Positions 1 to 7,674 of a stretch of 39,069 nt of DNA are shown here, in pieces. Within the stretch, counting starts at the first letter, position 1. Each line of letters begins with the position of its first letter. Source of the DNA: an uncultured Phocaeicola sp. (GTDB taxonomy: Bacteria; Bacteroidota; Bacteroidia; Bacteroidales; Bacteroidaceae); contig CAPAOL010000035.1 of the NCBI GenBank assembly GCA_948579315.1, positions 1 to 39,069 of the forward strand, written 5' to 3'. Made by a program: the position numbers and the translations under genes. The notes below the pieces were generated by a model that ran no database searches, was not told where the DNA came from, and saw nothing but the letters and a program-made list of their open reading frames with translations.

Positions 1-55
1 ACCTGTAACCGGCTGATCCGTAGTCAGCTACTCTATTCAGTTGAGCTACGCGACC
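1..55 (-). tRNA. tRNA-Arg (ACG), 3' part cut off by the window edge
   Basis: Read on the minus strand, the 5' acceptor arm GGTCGCG starts at base 55. A D-arm follows (GCTC...GAGT), then an anticodon stem GCTGA/TCAGC closing the seven-base loop CTACGGA. The anticodon is ACG, the arginine tRNA that reads CGN codons after A34 is deaminated to inosine. The variable region and the start of the T-arm reach base 1; the rest of the T-arm and the 3' acceptor strand lie outside the window. A consensus promoter sits directly upstream. Confidence 0.93.
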
Positions 56-76
56 ATTATTTCGTTTTAACGGGTG

Positions 77-106
77 CAAAGATACGGACTTTTCCTGAAT
101 TAGCAA
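77..106 (-). promoter_or_regulatory. Promoter of tRNA-Arg
   Basis: On the minus strand TTG (bases 104-106) is separated by 19 nt from TATCTTTG (77-84). This is a full match to the Bacteroidales primary sigma consensus TTG-N19-21-TAnnTTTG. Transcription should begin near base 71, about 16 nt before the mature tRNA 5' end. Confidence 0.75.
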
Positions 107-134
107 GCTTTTCAACAACTTTTTTTGTAGAAAA

Positions 135-2435
135 TTATTCTATGAACCGATAATTGAATAGTTGCCAACCTATACTTAGTCCGACATTCCACTCTCTTTT
201 CGGTGAGCTATAATGATTTACATAAGCAGAGATGTCTCCAAAAGGTAATTGGCATACAACAGAAATTTCTCCTAAATATTCAAACTTGGAGAAAGCTTTT
301 CCATAATATGCTTTATTCAACGAGTTTTTTTCGATTGGATAAATGGGCATAAAACCATAAAATTCTCCCCGAAGATGGAACATTTGGTTTAAACGGTAAA
401 TAGGTCGAATACCGACCCCTATAAATTGATTGGCCCGGAAGGCTTCGTTGTAGGTCAATTTACTATGTAGCGTGGGAGAAAACTCTCCAGCCTGCATCAT
501 TGTAGCCGTATAGTTCTCGGAAAAGTTTTTAGAGGCATATAATGCCTTCAAGTACCATCCTAAAACCCAATGTTCACTCATATTATGGTATTTCTCTTTC
601 ATGTATGATAATTGCAACCATGAGTGATGGTTTTTATTATTGTTGGTGGTGATACTTCCTTCGTCTGAGTAGAATCGTTCTTTTCCAACGAAAATTTGGG
701 CAACAAGAGCTTCTCTGTATCCACGTGTGGGGTATTGTTTGGAATTTAGGGTACTTCCGTTAAAACTGATTGATCCACCGAATAAATCATAGCGACTTTT
801 GTCAAATTTGTCATTTCCAAAGTCAATGACGCTTTTCTGAAAATATTTATCTTCTATTTTCGCAATTCCGACCCCAAACTCTGCTCGCTTGCTCGAAAGG
901 AAGGGTAATCCGACCTGCAATTTTAAGAAACGTTCGTCTTTCTGATTAAAGGCAGGGGTGTTATTTCGTGAGAAAAGTTTGTTTTTCTTGAAATAGTCAA
1001 AAGTACTGATTGAGCCTATAAGGCGGTATGAGGTAGGAATGGCAGTGGCGAAGTCAATTTTTGCCATAAACTGCACGTTATTATACACTTTTCCGAGTTG
1101 TCCGTCGAGGATAAACTCTTTGGCATAGTAGTTTAAATCCTGATAGCTAAGCCCCAGATAGATCTGATTGGAGTTGGAAGTGGATATATTTCCTCCCAAC
1201 CGCACCGCAAAATTATTTTCTAATTTCACCTTTAAATGTAGATCGTAGGTGTCGTCTTCCGGATTATAGATTGCGTGTGGTATAATTTCAGAAATCATTT
1301 TATCAGATAATAATCGGAAATAGCCTTGTTTTAAATCCTCATAAGTAAATTCTTTGTTATCTGATTTATGAAATTCTCTTTTAATATATACTTGTTGTTG
1401 GGGATTAGCTCCATCGATGATGATATTTTTAAAGCGTAGCTCCGGAAAATTACTCCGGTATACCATTCTTCTTAAACGTATATTGTCCAGATTTACACGC
1501 CGATGGATACGACTTTTGATCGAATCCATCATGCTAATGGTCCGATTATATCCTATATCATGTAATTCGTCAATGCGTTGAAAATCCATTAGATTAACAT
1601 TGTCATATTTAAACGTCATTAAAATCCCCATGGAGTCCGGAATGGAATAGTCGGTTTTCTGCATCACCATATTCTCAATTTGACTCATGAGGTCATTTTC
1701 TTTGGGTTTAGTGGGATTGGTTGACACGACGCTTCCTATGATGACATCCGGATGAAAATCATCTCTCATGACATCTGTAGGGAAATTATTATAAATACCT
1801 CCGTCATAGGCTAACACATTGTCTATTTCAATAGGTTTAAACATGAACGGGAAACTCATGGAAGCTCTGACGGCATCTCCTAAATCTCCTTCCTTCATGA
1901 CTAATTGTTTCTTGTTGTATACATCGGACGCAATGCAACGGAAAGGAACAAGAAGTTTATCAAAATCTCCCTTACAAGCAGCTGTGGCACGTGCGTACAG
2001 GTCAACAAAAACGAGATTCATCTGAATTGGATTGACAACACTGGTAGGCAGAAATTGAGGTTTGAAATTTTTCAGTGAGTCTTTGAATGAAAAACGAATA
2101 TTGAAAAATTCGGGAGTGGGAAGATTCTTTTTGAAATGATATACATATTTCTCTTCTACTTCTCCGGAATACCATCGTTTAAAATCTTCCGATTTGAGAA
2201 GTTCTACCATGTCGTCAGGAGAGTATCCCATGGCATATAAAGAACCGACAATGGCTCCCATGGAAGTGCCTGCAATGTAATCAATAGGAATGTTGTTTTC
2301 CTCCAAAGCGCGAATGATACCAATGTGCGTCATCCCTTTGGCGCCACCACCGCTTAATACAAGTCCTACTTTTTGGGCATGGATAGCCGGAATAATCAGC
2401 CATAAAGTAATTAACACTAAAAGAATCTTTCTCAT
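135..2435 (-). CDS. Patatin-like phospholipase fused to a BamA-type outer-membrane barrel
   Basis: The protein has 766 aa from the chosen start. A signal peptide (about residues 1-20) is followed directly by a patatin lipase domain: oxyanion motif GGGAKG at 29-34, nucleophile Ser58 in GTSMG, catalytic Asp211 in DGG. After it come a POTRA-like stretch (around FKNIIIDGANPQQQ) and a long C-terminal part rich in alternating aromatic/polar strands, as in BamA/D15 barrels. This order matches type Vd autotransporters such as PlpD and FplA, which display a phospholipase A at the cell surface. The open frame extends upstream to 2489, but that longer start has no signal peptide and would overlap the likely promoter, so the ATG at 2435 is preferred. 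Surface exposure and substrate are inferred from the family. Confidence 0.88.
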   Translation of the reverse strand: MRKILLVLITLWLIIPAIHAQKVGLVLSGGGAKGMTHIGIIRALEENNIPIDYIAGTSMGAIVGSLYAMGYSPDDMVELLKSEDFKRWYSGEVEEKYVYHFKKNLPTPEFFNIRFSFKDSLKNFKPQFLPTSVVNPIQMNLVFVDLYARATAACKGDFDKLLVPFRCIASDVYNKKQLVMKEGDLGDAVRASMSFPFMFKPIEIDNVLAYDGGIYNNFPTDVMRDDFHPDVIIGSVVSTNPTKPKENDLMSQIENMVMQKTDYSIPDSMGILMTFKYDNVNLMDFQRIDELHDIGYNRTISMMDSIKSRIHRRVNLDNIRLRRMVYRSNFPELRFKNIIIDGANPQQQVYIKREFHKSDNKEFTYEDLKQGYFRLLSDKMISEIIPHAIYNPEDDTYDLHLKVKLENNFAVRLGGNISTSNSNQIYLGLSYQDLNYYAKEFILDGQLGKVYNNVQFMAKIDFATAIPTSYRLIGSISTFDYFKKNKLFSRNNTPAFNQKDERFLKLQVGLPFLSSKRAEFGVGIAKIEDKYFQKSVIDFGNDKFDKSRYDLFGGSISFNGSTLNSKQYPTRGYREALVAQIFVGKERFYSDEGSITTNNNKNHHSWLQLSYMKEKYHNMSEHWVLGWYLKALYASKNFSENYTATMMQAGEFSPTLHSKLTYNEAFRANQFIGVGIRPIYRLNQMFHLRGEFYGFMPIYPIEKNSLNKAYYGKAFSKFEYLGEISVVCQLPFGDISAYVNHYSSPKREWNVGLSIGWQLFNYRFIE

Positions 2436-2476
2436 AACCCAAATCAAACAATTGAATTTTTTGTCTATTAAGTGTT

Positions 2477-2484
2477 CAAATATA
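2477..2484 (-). promoter_or_regulatory. Probable -7 box of the patatin-BamA gene
   Basis: TATATTTG on the minus strand matches TAnnTTTG. A start near 2471 gives a leader of about 35 nt to the ATG at 2435. No well-spaced TTG is visible (one occurs only 12 nt upstream), so the call is tentative. Confidence 0.45.
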
Positions 2485-2531
2485 TACAATACTTTTCAAT
2501 TAATCGATATTTTACCGATTGTTTTAAATTG

Positions 2532-2573
2532 AAAAAGAGCATTACAACGTGTATTTAACGTTGAATGCTCTTT
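2532..2573 (-). terminator. Rho-independent terminator of htpG
   Basis: An inverted repeat pairs AAAGAGCATT with AATGCTCTTT and, further in, CAACG with CGTTG around a nine-base loop. On the minus strand it ends in a run of five T. It lies 34 bp past the htpG stop. Confidence 0.8.
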
Positions 2574-2606
2574 CTTGAAGTATGTGTAATGTTTAAAGGG
2601 GCGATA

Positions 2607-4655
2607 TTAAATCAATTCTATGCTACGTTTTACGAAGTTATTCAAAGCTTCACCTTTTAGCATATTGTTTTGCAATAAGGCCAAATCGATCAGCTGGCGG
2701 ATAACTTTATTATTGCTTGCGTAGCCGATAAAGATAGCTTCTTTCTTACCTTTCAGATCATCCCACTTCTTATCCAGATTGTTTAGTTCATCTTTTTCTG
2801 ATGTAGGGATTTCTTCTTCTTTTTTATCCTTTTGCTTGTCTTTCAACTCATTGCGTTGTTTGTTGACATTGTCCATTTCAGAAAGTATCGGAGCTACTTC
2901 TGCCTGACAAGCGCTTTCTTCTTCATTCAGCACCTGTTTTATCAACTTATGGTCTGAATTCAGAATGAGATTAAACATATCAGGCATTTCACCATAGAAA
3001 CTCATTCCGGCCTGAATATTCGCCATTTCTTTCATACGACGCATATATTCGCTTTGAGTAATCATGACTGGAGCTGAATTTTCTCCTAATGCCTGTGTCA
3101 TGACATTGAATTCAACTTTATCCATTTTAGGCAATTGACTCTTGAAGGCTGTTGTGATTGCATCCTGTTTATTGGCTTCCAACGTTTCACCTTTCTTATC
3201 TTCTTTTACAATAAGATTGTCAACAACATCACTGTCTACACGAGTGAAACGGGATTTTTCAAGTTTTTGTTCCAGCATGCTCACCATAGCTACATCCAAC
3301 TGGCCATCCATGAGCAGAACATTGTATCCTTTGTTGGTGGCAGCTTCAATATAACTATATTGTTCGTCCTTGTTATTTGCATACAGATAAATTAGGTTTC
3401 CATCTTTATCTGTCTGATTATCTTTAATAAGGGTCTGATATTCTTCAAATGTGTAATGCTTGTCATTTGTATCGGTGAAAAGGGCGAATTTTTGTGCTTT
3501 ATCATAGAAATCCTCTTGTGTGAGCATTCCATAATTGATAAATATTTTTAAATCATTCCACTTTTCCTCAAACTGTTTGCGGTCATTCTTGAATATAGAT
3601 TGCAAACGGTCGGATACTTTCTTTGTGATATAAGTTGAAATCTTCTTCACGTTCGAATCGCTTTGCAAATACGAACGGGAAACGTTCAACGGAATATCCG
3701 GAGAATCAATAACACCATGTAACAAAGTCAGGAAGTCCGGCACAATACCTTCAACCGAGTCTGTAACATATACCTGGTTGCAATATAACTGAATCTTATT
3801 CTTATTTAATTCAATATTGCTCTTTACCTTCGGGAAATAGAGGATACCAGTCAGATGGAATGGATAATCAACATTCAGGTGAATCCAAAATAGTGGTTCG
3901 TCAGACATCGGATATAGTTTACTGTAGAATGATTTGTAATCTTCATCCGAAAGTTCGCTAGGTTTACGTGTCCACAAAGGAGTGGTATCATTGATTATAT
4001 TATCTTCGGCTGTTTCTACCTGTTTGCCGTCTTTCCATTCTTTCTTTTTTCCAAATGCAATAGGAACAGGAAGGAAACTGCAATATTTCTTCAGAAGCTC
4101 GGAAATACGTGTTTCTTCGAGGAATTCTTTGCAGTCATCATCAATGTATAAGATGATGTCTGATCCACGGTCGGCTTTTTCAATTTCTTCAATAGTGAAT
4201 TCAGGGCTGCCATCACAAGTCCATTTTACGGCTTGTGCACCGTCTCTGTATGATTTAGTGATAATTTCCACTTTCTTTGCAACCATAAAAGCAGAGTAGA
4301 AGCCAAGTCCGAAATGTCCGATAATGGCATTTGCGTCATTCTTATATTTCTCCAGGAAGTCGTTAGCTCCTGAAAAGGCAATTTGATTGATGTACTTTTC
4401 AATTTCCTCTGCAGTCAAACCAATACCACGGTCAGAAATAGTAATAGTATCTTTACCCAATTCAACGTGAACGGTTAAATCACCCAGTTCACCCTTAAAT
4501 TCGCCAATAGAAGCAAGCGTATTCAGCTTCTGAGTGGCGTCTACTGCATTGGATACTAACTCGCGTAGAAAAATCTCATGGTCACTGTACAAAAACTTTT
4601 TAATGATAGGGAAGATGTTCTCTGTTGTAACCCCAATATTACCTTTTTGCATCAT
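2607..4655 (-). CDS. htpG: Molecular chaperone HtpG (bacterial Hsp90)
   Basis: A 682-aa Hsp90-family ATPase that helps fold and maintain client proteins in the cytoplasm. The GHKL ATP-binding motifs are all present near the N-terminus: ELVSNAVDA (the Asn/Asp box), DRGIGL and GHFGLGFYSAF. The middle-domain signature NVSRSYLQ (loop of the catalytic arginine) follows, then a charged linker-like stretch (KDKQKDKKEEE) within the C-terminal region. Length is slightly above the E. coli protein, as is usual in Bacteroidetes. Two adjacent ATG codons (4655 and 4652) could both serve as start; the second gives the more typical MQKGNIGVT beginning. It is a single gene between two terminators, so probably monocistronic. 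Confidence 0.97.
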   Translation of the reverse strand: MMQKGNIGVTTENIFPIIKKFLYSDHEIFLRELVSNAVDATQKLNTLASIGEFKGELGDLTVHVELGKDTITISDRGIGLTAEEIEKYINQIAFSGANDFLEKYKNDANAIIGHFGLGFYSAFMVAKKVEIITKSYRDGAQAVKWTCDGSPEFTIEEIEKADRGSDIILYIDDDCKEFLEETRISELLKKYCSFLPVPIAFGKKKEWKDGKQVETAEDNIINDTTPLWTRKPSELSDEDYKSFYSKLYPMSDEPLFWIHLNVDYPFHLTGILYFPKVKSNIELNKNKIQLYCNQVYVTDSVEGIVPDFLTLLHGVIDSPDIPLNVSRSYLQSDSNVKKISTYITKKVSDRLQSIFKNDRKQFEEKWNDLKIFINYGMLTQEDFYDKAQKFALFTDTNDKHYTFEEYQTLIKDNQTDKDGNLIYLYANNKDEQYSYIEAATNKGYNVLLMDGQLDVAMVSMLEQKLEKSRFTRVDSDVVDNLIVKEDKKGETLEANKQDAITTAFKSQLPKMDKVEFNVMTQALGENSAPVMITQSEYMRRMKEMANIQAGMSFYGEMPDMFNLILNSDHKLIKQVLNEEESACQAEVAPILSEMDNVNKQRNELKDKQKDKKEEEIPTSEKDELNNLDKKWDDLKGKKEAIFIGYASNNKVIRQLIDLALLQNNMLKGEALNNFVKRSIELI

Positions 4656-4715
4656 ACGTATATTTTTTAGTTTATCTATTGATTAATTTTAATTGATGTT
4701 TGTTCAGATAGAGAC

Positions 4716-4746
4716 AAAAAAAATGCCAGACCCGAAGGTCTGACAT
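4716..4746 (-). terminator. Rho-independent terminator of clpC
   Basis: On the minus strand ATGTCAGACC and GGTCTGGCAT (4737-4746 with 4723-4732) form a stem closed by a TTCG tetraloop. One internal wobble pair is present, and eight T follow. It stands 40 bp past the clpC stop and separates clpC from htpG. Confidence 0.92.
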
Positions 4747-4785
4747 TATGGCATATTATTTTATTTTCTTATTCAGGAAATAATC

Positions 4786-7317
4786 TTATTCCGGAATAAC
4801 AACTTTCATCTCCAATTCACCTTTTTCTTCATTGAGAGATACCTGAATTGCATCTCCCTCTTTTAAAGAGGAGGAAATGATGAGTTCGGATAAACCGTCC
4901 TCCAAATAAGTTTGAATTGCTCGCTTCAAAGGGCGGGCGCCATATTGTACGTCATATCCTTTACCAGCGATAAATTCTTTCGCCTTATCTTCAATAACAA
5001 GCTTGTAACCAATAGATTCTATTCTATCATACAATCCTTTCAGCTCTATATTTATAATCTTTGTTATTGCTTCTAGGGAAAGTTGGTCAAACGTGATTAT
5101 TTCATCTATACGATTGATAAACTCGGGCGCAAATGATTTATTTAAAGCCTTTTGTATTACGCTTCGCGAGAATTCTTTATCATCCAGGCGGCTTTGTGTC
5201 GCAAAACCAACGCCGCGTCCAAATTCTTTTAATTGGCGGGTTCCTATATTGGAAGTCATGATAATAACAGTATTTTTGAAATCTACCATTCTGCCATAAC
5301 TGTCAGTCAAACGACCCTCATCCATTACCTGAAGTAAGATATTGAATACGTCCGGATGTGCTTTTTCTATCTCATCAAGCAATACAATTGAGTATGGTTT
5401 GCGGCGCACTTTTTCTGTCAGCTGACCACCTTCTTCATATCCTACATATCCCGGAGGTGCTCCAACCAGGCGTGAAACGGTGAATTTCTCCATGTATTCA
5501 CTCATGTCAATACGAATTAGTGCATCAGCAGAGCCAAACATATATTTGGCTAACTCTTTTGCTAAGTGAGTTTTACCAACTCCTGTCGGACCTAAGAACA
5601 TAAATGTCCCAATTGGTTTATTAGGGTCTTTTAATCCTACACGGCTTCGCAAAATAGCTTTAACCAGTTTTTCTATTGCTGTATCTTGTGCGATAACTTT
5701 AGCTTGCAAATCATCTTTCATACCTGCGAGCTTGATACCTTCAGCCTGTGCCATCCGTTGTACTGGAATGCCTGACATCATTGAGATAACATTGGCAATT
5801 TCTTCTGCATCAACAGTTTGCCTGTTTTCTTTCAGGTTGGCTTCCCATTCTTTTTTCATTTTATCCAATTGAATAGAAAGCTCTTTTTCTTTATCACGGA
5901 AACTGGCTGCAAGTTCGAAATTCTGCGATTTCACAGCTTCATTTTTCTTGCTTTTAGCCTCTTCGATTAGTTTTTCTTGCTCTTCTATCTCTTTAGGCAC
6001 ATTGACATTGGTTAGATGCACGCGTGAACCGGCTTCGTCTAAAGCGTCAATAGCTTTATCAGGGAAATTACGATCTGTGATATAGCGGTCTGTTAGCTTG
6101 ACACATGTTTCCAATGCTTCATCCGTATAATACACATTGTGGTAATCTTCGTATTTATCCTTGATATTACGCAAAATTTGCAAAGTTTCGGCAGCTGTAG
6201 TCGGTTCTACTATTACTTTCTGGAAACGACGTTCCAAAGCGCCATCTTTCTCAATGTTCTTACGATATTCATCAAGAGTGGTAGCACCAATACATTGTAT
6301 TTCACCTCTTGCCAATGTCGGTTTTAGCATATTGGCAGCATCCATAGAGCCTGCCGCAGAACCTGCGCCTACAATCGTGTGGATTTCATCAATGAATAAT
6401 ATTACATTCGGATTTTTCTGTAATTCATTGAGAATGGAACGAATGCGTTCTTCGAATTGTCCACGATATTTGGTTCCTGCTACAACAGCGGTCATATCAA
6501 GAGCAACAACTCGTTTATCAAAGAGAATTCGCGAAACCTTTTTCTGAATGATTCTTAATGCAAGACCTTCAACAATCGCTGATTTTCCTACACCAGGCTC
6601 ACCAATCAAAATCGGATTGTTCTTTTTGCGGCGACTTAAAATCTGCGCCAAACGTTCGATTTCTTTTTCTCTGCCTACAACAGGATCCAAGCGTCCTTCT
6701 TCTGCCGCTTTTGTCATGTCAGTGCCGAAATTGTCAAGTACCGGCGTGTCATTAGACGGCTTCTTAGAAGCGGTTTGTGCCTGTTGGCGCTCGTCTGAAC
6801 CACCTCTGCCGGAACGAGGAGAAGACATTTCTTCGTCATCATCATCGTCTTCTTCCGTAAAACCCATGCCAGCATTTATATCTGGCTGCAATGTAGCTTG
6901 CTCCAGCACTTTCACATAATTTATACTATTTGCTTCAAGTACAGAAGCGGCCATATTGTTTTTTTCTCTTAAAATAGCTAATAATACATGTTCTGTATCA
7001 GCGATGTTGCTTTTCATTCCACGAGCTTCTAAAATACACATTTTTAATATCTTTGCCGCATCATTAGATAACGGTACCTCTGCATCAGGCAATAACATGT
7101 CATCAGCTTCTGTTTTCAATTGAACTTCAATCTGTTGCTTTATTGCAGCTAGATTGGTGTTGAGTTTAGACAATATCTCGATAGCTTTTCCTTCACCGTC
7201 ACGGAGGATTCCTAAAAGCAGGTGCTCGGGACCTATATACCTACTTCTCAGTCGATTCGCTTCTTCCTTACTATAGACGATAATGTCGGAAACTCTTTGT
7301 GAGAATTGATTATTCAT
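4786..7317 (-). CDS. clpC: ATP-dependent Clp protease ATPase subunit ClpC
   Basis: An 843-aa Hsp100/AAA+ unfoldase that feeds substrates to ClpP. The order is: Clp-N double repeat (residues 1-145), an acidic and Ser/Gly-rich linker (about 150-190), first AAA+ module with Walker A GEPGVGKS at 239-246, and Walker B with DEIHT. A UVR-like coiled segment in the middle domain (KSQNFELAASFRDKEKEL) then marks ClpC rather than ClpB or ClpA. The second AAA+ module has Walker A GPTGVGKT near residue 575, followed by the C-terminal D2-small domain. GRGVGF in the second module resembles the VGF loop by which ClpC docks to ClpP, so a proteolytic role is likely. No mcsA/mcsB/ctsR neighbours are present, unlike the Firmicutes operon. 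It has its own promoter and terminator. Confidence 0.96.
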   Translation of the reverse strand: MNNQFSQRVSDIIVYSKEEANRLRSRYIGPEHLLLGILRDGEGKAIEILSKLNTNLAAIKQQIEVQLKTEADDMLLPDAEVPLSNDAAKILKMCILEARGMKSNIADTEHVLLAILREKNNMAASVLEANSINYVKVLEQATLQPDINAGMGFTEEDDDDDEEMSSPRSGRGGSDERQQAQTASKKPSNDTPVLDNFGTDMTKAAEEGRLDPVVGREKEIERLAQILSRRKKNNPILIGEPGVGKSAIVEGLALRIIQKKVSRILFDKRVVALDMTAVVAGTKYRGQFEERIRSILNELQKNPNVILFIDEIHTIVGAGSAAGSMDAANMLKPTLARGEIQCIGATTLDEYRKNIEKDGALERRFQKVIVEPTTAAETLQILRNIKDKYEDYHNVYYTDEALETCVKLTDRYITDRNFPDKAIDALDEAGSRVHLTNVNVPKEIEEQEKLIEEAKSKKNEAVKSQNFELAASFRDKEKELSIQLDKMKKEWEANLKENRQTVDAEEIANVISMMSGIPVQRMAQAEGIKLAGMKDDLQAKVIAQDTAIEKLVKAILRSRVGLKDPNKPIGTFMFLGPTGVGKTHLAKELAKYMFGSADALIRIDMSEYMEKFTVSRLVGAPPGYVGYEEGGQLTEKVRRKPYSIVLLDEIEKAHPDVFNILLQVMDEGRLTDSYGRMVDFKNTVIIMTSNIGTRQLKEFGRGVGFATQSRLDDKEFSRSVIQKALNKSFAPEFINRIDEIITFDQLSLEAITKIINIELKGLYDRIESIGYKLVIEDKAKEFIAGKGYDVQYGARPLKRAIQTYLEDGLSELIISSSLKEGDAIQVSLNEEKGELEMKVVIPE

Positions 7318-7350
7318 ACTTTTCCTTTTCTTCTAAGGGTTATTTACTGG

Positions 7351-7383
7351 CAAATATACGCATTAATCAAGTTTGTATTGCAA
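7351..7383 (-). promoter_or_regulatory. Probable clpC promoter
   Basis: On the minus strand TATATTTG (7351-7358) matches the -7 consensus. A TTG at 7381-7383 lies 22 nt upstream, slightly longer than the usual 19-21. The leader would be about 28 nt. Confidence 0.6.
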
Positions 7384-7619
7384 TATTTGCTTTATTTCTT
7401 ATATCTACAAATGGCGTGCCATAAAAACAGTGTATTTGCATTATATATATATTAAGGTATAACAAATATTCAGCTCTTTTTTACCAATGTTATCTATCTT
7501 TCCATATTATATTTATCGTTTTTATCTTTTCATTTTCGAATTTTAAAGTTTAATGAATTGTCATCCCGGTTATGATAAAACTTTCTTTCTAAAAACTTTC
7601 GTATATCGGGGAAAAGTAG

Positions 7620-7627
7620 TACTTTAG
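7620..7627 (+). promoter_or_regulatory. Possible -7 box for gyrA
   Basis: TACTTTAG matches TAnnTTTG at all but one defined position. At the expected 20-nt distance the sequence is TTT rather than TTG. The site would leave a leader of about 42 nt before the gyrA ATG at 7675. This is the best candidate in the spacer, but a weak one. Confidence 0.35.
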
Positions 7628-7674
7628 CGTGGTTTTTTACAAACCATAGAATGTATAATTAATAATCATTTTAA

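Larger units (their letters stand above)
7318..7674. other. Divergent intergenic region between clpC and gyrA
   Basis: This 357-bp stretch carries no open frame of interest and is very AT-rich. It holds the clpC promoter on the minus strand and the gyrA promoter region on the plus strand. A short perfect palindrome TGGCGTGCCA occurs near 7412-7421, and an AT-alternating run near 7441-7453. I see no RNA gene or repeat beyond these. Confidence 0.6.

Noticed and set aside
2436..2489. Longer N-terminus for the patatin-BamA protein
   Set aside because: It would place 18 hydrophilic residues before the signal peptide and overlap the probable -7 box.
3135..3395. Plus-strand frames inside htpG, clpC and others
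   Set aside because: They lie opposite well-supported genes, have no independent start signals and match no family.
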